Made by a program: the position numbers and the translations under genes. A stretch of 64,000 nt of DNA from Urechidicola croceus (GTDB taxonomy: Bacteria > Bacteroidota > Bacteroidia > Flavobacteriales > Flavobacteriaceae): NCBI GenBank assembly GCA_905181865.1, contig CAJIZG010000001.1, positions 682,001 to 746,000 of the forward strand. The letters are read 5' to 3'. The notes under the pieces were generated by a model that saw nothing but the letters and a program-made list of their open reading frames with translations, did not search any database and was not told the origin of the DNA. Shown here piece by piece: positions 10,541 to 19,979 of this stretch; position 1 is the first letter of the stretch, and the number at the start of each line of letters is the position of its first letter.

Positions 10541-11326
10541 TTACCTCAATTTCTTTATAAACTCCGTACAAGAAAATCCTGGATTCTCAGTTTTCATAAA
10601 ATTTTCTCCTATTAAAAAGCCTTGAAAACCGTATTCTTTCAACCCAATAATCGTTCTAGGATCGCTAATTCCGCTTTCTGACACTTTTATACAGGTATCA
10701 GGAATTTGTGCCGCTAATGCAATAGAATGTTCTAAATCAACTTCAAAATTTTTCAAATTTCGATTATTGATTCCGATTATTTTATTGTCTAAATCTATCT
10801 TATCTAATTCTTCTTGACTATGTACCTCATACAAAACATCCAATCCTAAATCTTCGGCCAAATTACCAAATTGCTTTAACTCTTGCTTTGATAAATAAGC
10901 CGCGATTAACAAAATTACATCCGCACCAATAGCTTTGGCTTCTACAATTTGAAACCCATCTACAATAAAATCCTTTCTTAAAATTGGTTTTGAATTGTTG
11001 ATTTCTCTTGCTTGAACTAAATCTAATAAAGTACCTCCAAAAAATTCTTTGTCTGTTAAAATTGATTGAGCAGAAACTCCTGCTCCCAAGTAACCTTCTG
11101 TAACTTCTTGAATGGTCGCGGTATCATTAATAATTCCTTTAGATGGAGATTGACGCTTAAATTCAGCAATAATTCCGGATCCTTTCGGATCTAATAATTC
11201 TCTCTTTAAAGAAATCGGAGTCCTCTTAAAACCTGGACTTTTAACCAAAGTGCTTACTTCAATCTCTGTTTTCAACTGAGCAACCTCTTGCTTTTTGTGT
11301 GCAACTATTTTCTCTAAAATATTCAT
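10541..11326 (-). CDS. trpC: Indole-3-glycerol phosphate synthase
   Basis: IIAEFKRQSPSKG, ILRKDFIVD, GINNRNL, SESGI. Confidence 0.97.
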   Translation of the reverse strand: MNILEKIVAHKKQEVAQLKTEIEVSTLVKSPGFKRTPISLKRELLDPKGSGIIAEFKRQSPSKGIINDTATIQEVTEGYLGAGVSAQSILTDKEFFGGTLLDLVQAREINNSKPILRKDFIVDGFQIVEAKAIGADVILLIAAYLSKQELKQFGNLAEDLGLDVLYEVHSQEELDKIDLDNKIIGINNRNLKNFEVDLEHSIALAAQIPDTCIKVSESGISDPRTIIGLKEYGFQGFLIGENFMKTENPGFSCTEFIKKLR

Positions 11327-11343
11327 TCTTTCAATCTAATTTC

Positions 11344-11411
11344 GTCAAACTGAACTTATTTCAGTTTCTCATTATAATTATGATGCCATGCTGAAATAAA
11401 TTCAGAATGAC
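11344..11411. repeat. Palindromic repeat in trpD-trpC gap
   Basis: GTCAAACTGAACTTATTTCAG...ATGCTGAAATAAATTCAGAATGAC. Confidence 0.65.
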
Positions 11412-11414
11412 GCT

Positions 11415-12401
11415 TTAATTTGTTAATCTATTCAAACACGCTTTCGCTTTCAATCCAAATAATGAATTCTTCGCAGATTCAAATGCACCTTCAAATGATA
11501 TTGATTCATCAACTATCTGGAGTGCAATGGCGGCATTTGTCAACACTATATTATTCTGAGCATCCGTTCCTTTTCCGTTAATTATGGTTTCAAATATTTT
11601 AGCGGCTTCCTCGACAGAACTTCCTCCATAGACTTCATTTTGTTGCACTGTTTTTTGTCCTAAATCTTCTGGCATGATTAATTGTTCACCATTTCTTGTA
11701 AACAACTTAAAGCCTCCAGTCAATGAAATCTCGTCATATCCATCTAAGGCATGAACCACACCATAATTTGTATCCTCTTCTTGTAAAATATAATTATACA
11801 ATCGCGCTATTTCTAAATTAAACGTTCCTAACAATTGATTTTTAGGTGAACTTGGATTTACCAAAGGTCCCAACATATTAAAGAACGTTTTTAATGCCAA
11901 CGCTTTTCGCGTTGGTCCAACAGCTTTCATTGCTGGATGAAAAAATGGCGCATGTAAAAAACAAATATTCGCTTTGTCTAAATGTCTTTTTAAAGTGGCT
12001 TCATCATTTGTAAATTCATATCCAAAATGTTGCAACATATCAGAAGAACCTGATTGAGAAGAAACACTGTAGTTTCCATGTTTCGCAACTTTCTGCCCTG
12101 TGCCGGCAACAACAAAAGATGTCATTGTTGAAATGTTAAACGTATCTTTTCCATCACCACCAGTCCCAACAATATCAACCGTATTAAAGTCCGATAAATC
12201 AACTTTTAAAGACAATTCATTCAGTGCATTTCTAAAGCCGCCTAATTCATCTGCCGTAATGGGACGCATCATAAAAACAGTCATAAAGGATGCTAAATGC
12301 ACATCATTATACTGTTCTTTTGAGATATTTATTAAAATCTCTTTAGCCTCCGATCGACTTAATCGTTTGTGCTGATATAATTCGTTTAATATTTGTTTCA
12401 T
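11415..12401 (-). CDS. trpD: Anthranilate phosphoribosyltransferase
   Basis: VDIVGTGGDGKDTFNIST, KHGNYSVSSQSGSSD. Confidence 0.97.
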   Translation of the reverse strand: MKQILNELYQHKRLSRSEAKEILINISKEQYNDVHLASFMTVFMMRPITADELGGFRNALNELSLKVDLSDFNTVDIVGTGGDGKDTFNISTMTSFVVAGTGQKVAKHGNYSVSSQSGSSDMLQHFGYEFTNDEATLKRHLDKANICFLHAPFFHPAMKAVGPTRKALALKTFFNMLGPLVNPSSPKNQLLGTFNLEIARLYNYILQEEDTNYGVVHALDGYDEISLTGGFKLFTRNGEQLIMPEDLGQKTVQQNEVYGGSSVEEAAKIFETIINGKGTDAQNNIVLTNAAIALQIVDESISFEGAFESAKNSLFGLKAKACLNRLTN

Positions 12402-12443
12402 TAATCCAGTATTACCGTCATATAAACTTCAGAAGTATCTTAA

Positions 12444-12530
12444 AGATTCTTTGCTCCGTTCAGAATGACACTTTTTTAATATTTACTTCTACTCACTTCG
12501 ACTCTACGCATTGAACACCGCACAGAATGA
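12444..12530. repeat. Degenerate repeat fragments in trpG-trpD gap
   Basis: GATTCTTTGCTCCGTTCAGAATGAC and ACTCACTTCGACTC...CAGAATGA. Confidence 0.45.
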
Positions 12531-12547
12531 AACTATTCATTCTTAAT

Positions 12548-13123
12548 TTATTGATTCGCTTCAATAAAATTACGAACCATATCTTCACCTAGATCCGTTA
12601 AAATCGATTCTGGATGGAATTGAACCGCACTAATATTGAATGCTGTATGCTGAATTGCCATAATCCCACCATCTTCATCCTCTGCTGTTATTTTTAGCAC
12701 ACTTGGGAAATCTTCTTTCGAAGCAATCCAAGAATGATATCTTGCTGCAGGAAATTTAGATGGCAAGTTTTGAAACAATACATTTTCTTGATCGATAACA
12801 GTCATTTCTGTTGCTACACCATGAAATACCTCGTCCATATTAATAATGCTTCCTCCGAACACTTCAGTAATAGCTTGCAACCCTAAACAAACTCCAAAAA
12901 TTGGTTTCTTACCAGCATATTCCTTAACGACTGCTTTTAAAATTCCTGCTTCATCTGGAATACCAGGTCCAGGAGACAACATGATGATATCATAGTTTCC
13001 AACATCGGCAATCGAAATTTCGTCATTTCTAAATACAGTTGGAAAAATACCTGTGATTTTCTCAACCATGTGTACCAAATTGTAAGTAAACGAATCGTAA
13101 TTATCTAAAATTAATATCTTCAT
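12548..13123 (-). CDS. trpG: Anthranilate synthase glutamine amidotransferase component
   Basis: DNYDSFTYNLV, LSPGPGIP, GVCLGLQ, FHPES. Confidence 0.96.
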   Translation of the reverse strand: MKILILDNYDSFTYNLVHMVEKITGIFPTVFRNDEISIADVGNYDIIMLSPGPGIPDEAGILKAVVKEYAGKKPIFGVCLGLQAITEVFGGSIINMDEVFHGVATEMTVIDQENVLFQNLPSKFPAARYHSWIASKEDFPSVLKITAEDEDGGIMAIQHTAFNISAVQFHPESILTDLGEDMVRNFIEANQ

Positions 13124-13125
13124 CT

Positions 13126-14517
13126 TTATATGTTTTCAGCTAAAAGCAATGCTTTTTTCAAGGCTGCTAGTTTATTATTTACTTCCTGTAATTCCTTTTG
13201 TTCCTCACTATGAAAAACAATTCCTGCTCCTGCTTGATAATACAAGGTATTATTTTTACTTACAAATGATCGGATCGCAATGGCCAAATTTATAGAACCA
13301 TCTAGTCCTATAATTCCAACAGCTCCTCCGTAAAACCCCCGAGATTGATTCTCATATTTATCGATTAACTGCATGGCTTTGTATTTTGGAGCACCACTCA
13401 AAGTTCCTGCTGGAAATGTATCCCCAACAATGGAGATTGGATTTCCTTTTATGGTTCCTTTTACGGTGGAAACCAAATGAATAACATGACTAAAATATTG
13501 TACTTCTTTAAACACCTCTACATTCACATGATCGGCGTGTTTACTCAAATCATTTCTAGCCAAATCAACCAACATTACATGCTCCGCCGTTTCTTTTTTA
13601 TCTTCAGATAATTTCTTACCCAGTTTGATGTCTTCAGCCATATCACCCGTTCTTCTAAAAGTACCCGCAATAGGATTTATGGTTGCTTTTCCTGCTGAAA
13701 TTTTAATTTGTGCCTCTGGAGAAGACCCCATCAACTTAAAACTTCCATAGTCGAAATAAAACAAATATGGCGAAGGATTGATTGATCGTAACGCTCTATA
13801 CACGTTAAATTCATCTCCTTTAAATGATTGCTGAAATTGTCTTGACAACACCAATTGAAATACATCTCCACGCTTACAGTGCGCTTTTGCTTTTCGAACA
13901 TACTCCACAAAATCTTCATTTGTACAGTTAGAAGTTTCATCTCCATCTATTTCAAAATCTTGTGTATTGAAGGCCTGAGCATCAATAATTGTCTCGATTT
14001 CATTAATTCTTGCTTCAGTTCCTTCTTCAATATTTTCAAGCAATGTCATTTCATCATTAAAATGATTGATGGCAATAATGAAACGATAAAAACTATATTG
14101 TAATAACGGAATAGATGAAGGTGACGTGGTGTTTTCAAAAACTATATTTTCAAAATACTGCACACTATCATAGGTCGAATAACCATATAATCCATTAAAC
14201 GACTTAAGAGCAGGATCACACTCTAAATCTATAGAACTTGAATATTTTTGAAACAATTTATTAAAATCCTTATCGATCTTTTGCTCATCAACCTTCACTC
14301 CTTTTTGGTGTAAAGATAATTTATGATCTTGAGTTTTAATGGTCACAACAGGCTCCATACATATAAAAGAGAAGCTCTCTTCCTTACTATGATAATTTGA
14401 ACTCTCCAGTAAAAGCGTATTTGCATATTTATCACGCAGCCTTAAATATAATCCGACTGGTGTAACAGTATCTGCAATTTTCTTTTTAGAGGCAGTATTA
14501 AATGTTAGTTTTTTCAT
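13126..14517 (-). CDS. trpE: Anthranilate synthase component I
   Basis: GDVFQLVLSRQF, GSSPE, PIAGTFRRT, AGAGIVFHSE; first gene of trp operon. Confidence 0.96.
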   Translation of the reverse strand: MKKLTFNTASKKKIADTVTPVGLYLRLRDKYANTLLLESSNYHSKEESFSFICMEPVVTIKTQDHKLSLHQKGVKVDEQKIDKDFNKLFQKYSSSIDLECDPALKSFNGLYGYSTYDSVQYFENIVFENTTSPSSIPLLQYSFYRFIIAINHFNDEMTLLENIEEGTEARINEIETIIDAQAFNTQDFEIDGDETSNCTNEDFVEYVRKAKAHCKRGDVFQLVLSRQFQQSFKGDEFNVYRALRSINPSPYLFYFDYGSFKLMGSSPEAQIKISAGKATINPIAGTFRRTGDMAEDIKLGKKLSEDKKETAEHVMLVDLARNDLSKHADHVNVEVFKEVQYFSHVIHLVSTVKGTIKGNPISIVGDTFPAGTLSGAPKYKAMQLIDKYENQSRGFYGGAVGIIGLDGSINLAIAIRSFVSKNNTLYYQAGAGIVFHSEEQKELQEVNNKLAALKKALLLAENI

Positions 14518-14530
14518 ATCTTTTAATAAA

Positions 14531-14558
14531 AAAAGGCTTATCGTGAGATAAGCCTTTT
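14531..14558 (-). terminator. trp attenuator terminator hairpin between leader peptide and trpE
   Basis: Perfect 12-bp stem AAAAGGCTTATC/GATAAGCCTTTT, 4-nt loop, followed on minus strand by a run of T. Confidence 0.88.
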
Positions 14559-14599
14559 TGATTTTATGTTTTAAATATCATATAGTCGTTATTCCCCAC

Positions 14600-14647
14600 T
14601 TATTGTTTAAGAGAATTCCACCAATTGATATTTTGAGTCGTTGCCAT
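14600..14647 (-). CDS. trp operon leader peptide MATTQNINWWNSLKQ
   Basis: ATG GCA ACG ACT CAA AAT ATC AAT TGG TGG AAT TCT CTT AAA CAA TAA on minus strand; tandem Trp codons; between promoter and terminator upstream of trpE. Confidence 0.85.
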   Translation of the reverse strand: MATTQNINWWNSLKQ

Positions 14648-14666
14648 TTTTTGTTCTAATATGATA

Positions 14667-14696
14667 CAAATGTATGATAGTTTTTAAATATATCAA
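14667..14696 (-). promoter_or_regulatory. Bacteroidetes-type promoter of trp operon leader
   Basis: TTG-N19-TACATTTG on minus strand (CAA at 14694-14696, CAAATGTA at 14667-14674). Confidence 0.75.
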
Positions 14697-14760
14697 ATAA
14701 ATAAGCTCTTATTTATTAAATAATATTTATTTAAAACCTACGCATAAGATTTAGCACAAA

Positions 14761-17700
14761 CTATCTCATAATTCTCACATTCATCTCTTCCACTTTTTTA
14801 TCAGATAATTGAGATGGTGATCCAAATAATAAATCTTCACTTGTTCCTGTTTTTGGGAAAGCCATCACTTCTCTAATTGAGGCTTTTTTCTCCAAAATCA
14901 TCATTAAACGATCTACACCCCAAGCTATCCCTCCGTGTGGCGGTGCTCCATAATGGAATGCTTTGTACATGGTTCCCACACTTTTCATCATTGCCTCTTT
15001 ATCGTAACCCATATTTTTATAGGTCGCCTCCAATATTTCCGGCTTATGGGCTCTCACAGATCCACCACCAATTTCATAACCATTCAATATCAAATCATAT
15101 TGCTGGGCAGTGATAGTGCCTATTTCATCCTCCTTACCATTCATATGTTTGTCCAAATCGTAAATCGCAGGCATAGAAAACGGATTGTGCGTAAACGTCC
15201 ATCTACCCTCATCTGTTTTTTCAAACATTGGAAAATCTACCACCCAAGCAGGATGTAGTTCCTTTGGATTTATCAATTTCAACATCGCTCCCATTTCCTG
15301 ACGAACAGCGTCCAACGCTTTATTTGCAGTCGCATAATTTGCCGCTGAGAAGAATACAATATCTCCAACCTCAGCATTCGCAGCTGCTATTATTCCAGCA
15401 GCGATTTCTTCACCCAAGAATTTAATAATTGGAGACTGTAAATCATTTTCATTTACAATAATATATGCTAATCCACCTAAGCCATGATCCTGTGCAATTG
15501 ATGTCAATTTCTCAATCTGACCTTTTGACATTCTCTTTTTTCCTTGTTCTTCAGAAGACACTTTAATGCACTTCACAATACCTCCGTCTTCAATAGGTTT
15601 ACTAAAAACCTGGAAGGTTGTATCTTTTACAATTTCTGTAATGTCTTGCATTTGTAATCCAAAGCGCAAATCTGGACGGTCACATCCATACTTATCCATC
15701 GCTTCTTTGTAGGTAATTACTTCGAATGGTTTTAAGATCCATTTCTTACCATATATTTTTCGAACAATTTCATTGAACATATTCGTGTTCAAATCAATAA
15801 TCTGTTGCATACTTGCGTATGCCATTTCGATATCTAACTGTGTGAATTCTGGCTGACGATCTCCACGAGAATCTTCATCTCTAAAACAGCGTGCAATCTG
15901 AAAATACTTTTCAAAACCACCTACCATCAACATTTGTTTAAATTGCTGCGGTGCCTGTGGTAACGTATAAAATGAACCCGCTTGTTTGCGTGTTGGAACA
16001 ATAAACTCTCTTGCTCCTTCATCTGTTCCTGCAGTTAAAATTGGCGTTTCAATCTCTAGAAATTCTTGTGTGTCTAAAATATCTCGCATCAACTTAATTA
16101 CCTTATGACGATTTACAACTGCTCTGCGCACATCATCATTTCTGTGATCTAAATATTTGTATTGAAAACGTATATTCTCATTGGTTCTCGTCGCTCTTTT
16201 AATTTCAAAAGGCAGTGTTTTAGACAAGTTTAAAATCTCTAATTCTGAAGTTTCTAACTCAATTTTTCCAGAACGTAATCCTGAATTGTAATCATCTTTT
16301 TTACGTTGGACAACCACTCCTGTTACAGAAATTACAGATTCTGGCTTTAACTTCACTAATTCATCTAAATTCGGAAATGACTCGCGACTTAACCGTACCT
16401 GAAAAATTTCATTGCTGGAATCACGTAAATCAATAAAAATTAATTCTCCATGATCTCGAACACTCGACACCCAACCCGATAAACTTACTGTTTCAGCTAT
16501 AGTATCTTCACGTAATTGAGAAATTACATGGGTTCTATATTCATCTTTTATAATGATAGGAATTTCAGGTAGCGTTTCCTCCTCATTAATTGCTGGTTGT
16601 TTACTGTTCGTTGTTTGTTGTCCTTCAACTTTTATTGAACTTTCAACTTTTAACTCAGAACTTTGAACCCCACTTAAAATTCCTTCTCTAATCACTTTTC
16701 CTGAAGCACCTTTACCAATAATAGCAATAACTTTACCTACGAGAATTCCTGCTTTCCCTTGATTTCCCGCCTTGATTTCGTTTGCTACAACTTCATTCTC
16801 TAAAATCACCTTTTGAATAGCGTCCTTAATCTGATCTTCAGAAATCGTATGATCTGCAAAGTATTTTTTATAATCGAAAGTAGGATCAGTTAGTAACGAT
16901 TTGATTCCATTTTGAACCAATACTACTGTTACCTTTTCTTCTTTAAACATTGAAAATATTTCAACAAAATCATCAATATTCACAATACGGCTATAGTCTT
17001 CTGGCTTTATATTATTCGATAAAGCTTTGGCAACAAACAAGGGATCTTTTACAACTTTATTAATGGCCGTAAATGTAGTAGAGCGCAATGAATCTGCTGT
17101 AAAGAATTTTGCGTCTTGTGGCAAAACACCTCCATTAATTAAAATAGATTCAACTGCATAAGGAAGTAAACTCACATCTACTTTTATAGTATCTACTACT
17201 TCTTTAATATTTACAAAAGGTAAATCTGGTTCAGAAATAAAACGATAATCTGCTTCGAATTCCTTTTTACGCATGGTTTTGGTTTGCTTTAAATCAGCAT
17301 CCCAAAGCACGGTCGTTTGATCTGGTCTAAACTCTTTGTGTTCTATATAATAATTGAACTGTTTCTCTATTTCTTCTTTTAAAGCCTCTACCATAAACTT
17401 GAATGAGTTCAAGTTTTTAATCTCTGTACGAGGATTTAATTCGCATGTGTTTTTTTTACGCAGTGACACCGAAACATCTGACTTGAACTCACCCTTTTCT
17501 AGGTTCGCCTCTGATATTTTTAGATTCTGAACAATACGTTGAATATACTGCGCATACGTTGAAGCATCTTCTATATGACGAATACAAGGTTCTGTAACAA
17601 TTTCAATCAACGGAACACCTGCCTTATTAAAATCAACCAATGAAACTTTCTTTTCATGCATCAATTTTGCAGCATCTTCTTCAATATGAACTTGTGTCAA

Positions 17701-18093
17701 GTTCACTGTAAATTGCGAACCATCATTGCGATAACAAGATACTTGTCCGTCTGGAATTATCGGATTATGAAATTGTGTGATCTGAATATTCTTTGGATTG
17801 TCAGGATATTCATAATGTTTTCTATCCCAAGAGATTAACTCGTTTTTAAAAGTAGATGCTACCGCTTTTCCAAAATAAATTGCCTTGATAATCGCCTCTT
17901 TATTAAGAGATGGCAATACGCCCATTTGTCCTGTACATACAGAACATATATTCTCATTCGGTTTTTCTATTTCTTGATTTGGACAAGAACAAAACAACTT
18001 GGTTTTAGTATTTAATCGAACATGTGTTTCTAGTCCAATAACCAATTCTAATTCGTGGGCTTTTAAGGCCGCGTCTAATTGTTCCAGTTCCAT
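14761..18093 (-). CDS. gatB/aspS: Fused aspartyl/glutamyl-tRNA amidotransferase subunit B and aspartyl-tRNA synthetase
   Basis: N-terminal half: VIGLETHVRLNTKTKLFC, GVPLIEIVTEP, C-terminal YqeY-like tail. C-terminal half: SGWVSSVRDHG, FLEIETPILTAGTDEGAREF, GIAWGVDRLMM. A single uninterrupted 1110-codon frame. Confidence 0.95.
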   Translation of the reverse strand: MELEQLDAALKAHELELVIGLETHVRLNTKTKLFCSCPNQEIEKPNENICSVCTGQMGVLPSLNKEAIIKAIYFGKAVASTFKNELISWDRKHYEYPDNPKNIQITQFHNPIIPDGQVSCYRNDGSQFTVNLTQVHIEEDAAKLMHEKKVSLVDFNKAGVPLIEIVTEPCIRHIEDASTYAQYIQRIVQNLKISEANLEKGEFKSDVSVSLRKKNTCELNPRTEIKNLNSFKFMVEALKEEIEKQFNYYIEHKEFRPDQTTVLWDADLKQTKTMRKKEFEADYRFISEPDLPFVNIKEVVDTIKVDVSLLPYAVESILINGGVLPQDAKFFTADSLRSTTFTAINKVVKDPLFVAKALSNNIKPEDYSRIVNIDDFVEIFSMFKEEKVTVVLVQNGIKSLLTDPTFDYKKYFADHTISEDQIKDAIQKVILENEVVANEIKAGNQGKAGILVGKVIAIIGKGASGKVIREGILSGVQSSELKVESSIKVEGQQTTNSKQPAINEEETLPEIPIIIKDEYRTHVISQLREDTIAETVSLSGWVSSVRDHGELIFIDLRDSSNEIFQVRLSRESFPNLDELVKLKPESVISVTGVVVQRKKDDYNSGLRSGKIELETSELEILNLSKTLPFEIKRATRTNENIRFQYKYLDHRNDDVRRAVVNRHKVIKLMRDILDTQEFLEIETPILTAGTDEGAREFIVPTRKQAGSFYTLPQAPQQFKQMLMVGGFEKYFQIARCFRDEDSRGDRQPEFTQLDIEMAYASMQQIIDLNTNMFNEIVRKIYGKKWILKPFEVITYKEAMDKYGCDRPDLRFGLQMQDITEIVKDTTFQVFSKPIEDGGIVKCIKVSSEEQGKKRMSKGQIEKLTSIAQDHGLGGLAYIIVNENDLQSPIIKFLGEEIAAGIIAAANAEVGDIVFFSAANYATANKALDAVRQEMGAMLKLINPKELHPAWVVDFPMFEKTDEGRWTFTHNPFSMPAIYDLDKHMNGKEDEIGTITAQQYDLILNGYEIGGGSVRAHKPEILEATYKNMGYDKEAMMKSVGTMYKAFHYGAPPHGGIAWGVDRLMMILEKKASIREVMAFPKTGTSEDLLFGSPSQLSDKKVEEMNVRIMR

Positions 18094-19493
18094 TATATCG
18101 TATCTTTTAAGAAGTTAGCAAACTTCAAAACGAGTTCCTCATTGTTTTTTGCTGCAGTAACCTGCAATCCTGTAACGGTTCCTTGAGGAACTGTCAAGGT
18201 TGGTAATTGTCCTAAACTAAATCCTACAGTATAGGCATCAGACAAATACATGGCATGCGGATCTTTTAAACTCTCTCCTATTTTTGGAGGAGGACTTGGT
18301 GTAACAGGTGATAAAATAATATCTACCTCCTTAAAATCTGTATCAAAATTTGTAGAAATTTGATCTCTTAGTGTTAAGCCCTTCAAATAAATATCATCAG
18401 AAAAACCTTGAGATAACACTTGATTTCCACCAACTATTCTGCGCTTTGACTCTTCTGAAAAACTTTCAGATCGCGTGGTCGCATAGGTATCAATTAAATT
18501 CTCCCCTTCAATACGATTTCCATAGTTTGAACCATCTAACCTAGATAAGTTGGATGCTGTTTCTGCCATTGCCAAGGTGTAATAAGTAGAAACTAACGTA
18601 TCTCCTTTAAAAAAATCCAATTCCTTTACTTCTATTCCTTGTGCCTTTATCTTTTCTATCGACGCAAAGAAATCAGCCTTAACTGCAGCATCAATTGCAT
18701 CCCCTTCTATAAAATTTTTAAAATACCCTACCTTCGTTCCACTTGCGTCCTTTGCAATTTCTTGCTCACTAATTTCTGTAGATAAAATAGTTGTTTGATC
18801 TTTACTATCTTTTCCACTCATCGCATTCAACACAATGCGAATATCTTCAACAGACTTCGCCAATGGTCCTACACAATCTGTAGAAGAAGCGTATGCCATT
18901 AATCCGAAACGTGAAATACGTCCGTACGTTGGTTTAAATCCGTAAATTTTATTGTATCCTGCTGGCTGACGAATAGATCCTCCTGTATCACCTCCAATAG
19001 AAAACACCGTATAATCTTTGGCTACATTCACCGCTGATCCTCCACTAGAACCGCCACTAACGAATGCTGGATTGATTGCATTTTTAACAGGGCCAAAAAT
19101 AGTATTCTCACTAGACGAACCATGTCCAAAACTATCACAATTTTCTTTTACTAAGGGAATAGCACCTACATCCAATAATTTTTGAATGGCCGTTGCGGTA
19201 TAAGGCGACTTGTAATTTTTTAACATATCAGAAGAGGCAGTCGTATACGTGCCTTGCACCATATACACATCTTTAATTCCAAATGGAATTCCTTCTAATA
19301 ATCCGATTTTCTCACCATTGTTTATTTTGGCATCTACCTTTGCCGCTAAATCTATTGCTGTTTCCTCTAATAAAGAGTTTACAGAATTATAGGCATTCGC
19401 TTTTAGTAATTCTAATCGTTCTTGCACTAGTGAAGTACAAGTAATTTGTTTAGACACGAGTTGCTCGTGTATCTTTTTTATCTGTGACTCCAT
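18093..19493 (-). CDS. gatA: Asp-tRNA(Asn)/Glu-tRNA(Gln) amidotransferase subunit A
   Basis: Amidase signature GIPFGIKD, SGGSSGGSAV, GGDTGGSIRQPA. Confidence 0.96.
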   Translation of the reverse strand: MESQIKKIHEQLVSKQITCTSLVQERLELLKANAYNSVNSLLEETAIDLAAKVDAKINNGEKIGLLEGIPFGIKDVYMVQGTYTTASSDMLKNYKSPYTATAIQKLLDVGAIPLVKENCDSFGHGSSSENTIFGPVKNAINPAFVSGGSSGGSAVNVAKDYTVFSIGGDTGGSIRQPAGYNKIYGFKPTYGRISRFGLMAYASSTDCVGPLAKSVEDIRIVLNAMSGKDSKDQTTILSTEISEQEIAKDASGTKVGYFKNFIEGDAIDAAVKADFFASIEKIKAQGIEVKELDFFKGDTLVSTYYTLAMAETASNLSRLDGSNYGNRIEGENLIDTYATTRSESFSEESKRRIVGGNQVLSQGFSDDIYLKGLTLRDQISTNFDTDFKEVDIILSPVTPSPPPKIGESLKDPHAMYLSDAYTVGFSLGQLPTLTVPQGTVTGLQVTAAKNNEELVLKFANFLKDTI

Positions 19494-19494
19494 C

Positions 19495-19764
19495 TTAGTT
19501 TTCTATAACTTTAGCAACTACTAAATACCCCTCTTTCTCTATTGGAAAGTTTTCTTTGATGATTTGCCTTTCAACAACAGAACTTTCAACAACAACATCT
19601 TCTCTCAAATCATTAATTGACACCGCATTATGATTGACATTATTTAAAGAATTATTAGTTGTTGGATTTGCATTTTTAATTTCCTCGAACAATTTGTTCA
19701 CAGCCTCAGAAGGTTGCGCTCCTTTAATACTCGACAATATGTCGACAGTCATTATCTTACTCAT
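19495..19764 (-). CDS. Divergent GatC-like subunit
   Basis: 1 nt upstream of gatA; C-terminus LREDVV...KENFPIEKEGYLVVAKVIEN resembles the GatC LRED...NAP...YF.VPKV ending; the canonical N-terminal LARL region is not recognisable. Confidence 0.6.
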   Translation of the reverse strand: MSKIMTVDILSSIKGAQPSEAVNKLFEEIKNANPTTNNSLNNVNHNAVSINDLREDVVVESSVVERQIIKENFPIEKEGYLVVAKVIEN

Positions 19765-19932
19765 GTCTTTTTATTTAATTAATGATCCCAATTAAGCATC
19801 CTTTTTTTATTTGATATATGCCAAACTTTTCAGCCTGCAAAATTACGAAAGTTTATGGCGAATGTAACTAAATATACCGATTTTCGGCTTCTTTAAAGCC
19901 CCTTAAACAAAACTTCAAACTACTAAAAACAC

Positions 19933-19957
19933 AAAAACCCGCAATATGCGAGTTTTT
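19933..19957 (-). terminator. trxB terminator
   Basis: AAAAACTCGCATATTGCGGGTTTTT hairpin directly downstream of trxB. Confidence 0.65.
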
Positions 19958-19979
19958 ATAATAGTAAAAAGACACTATT

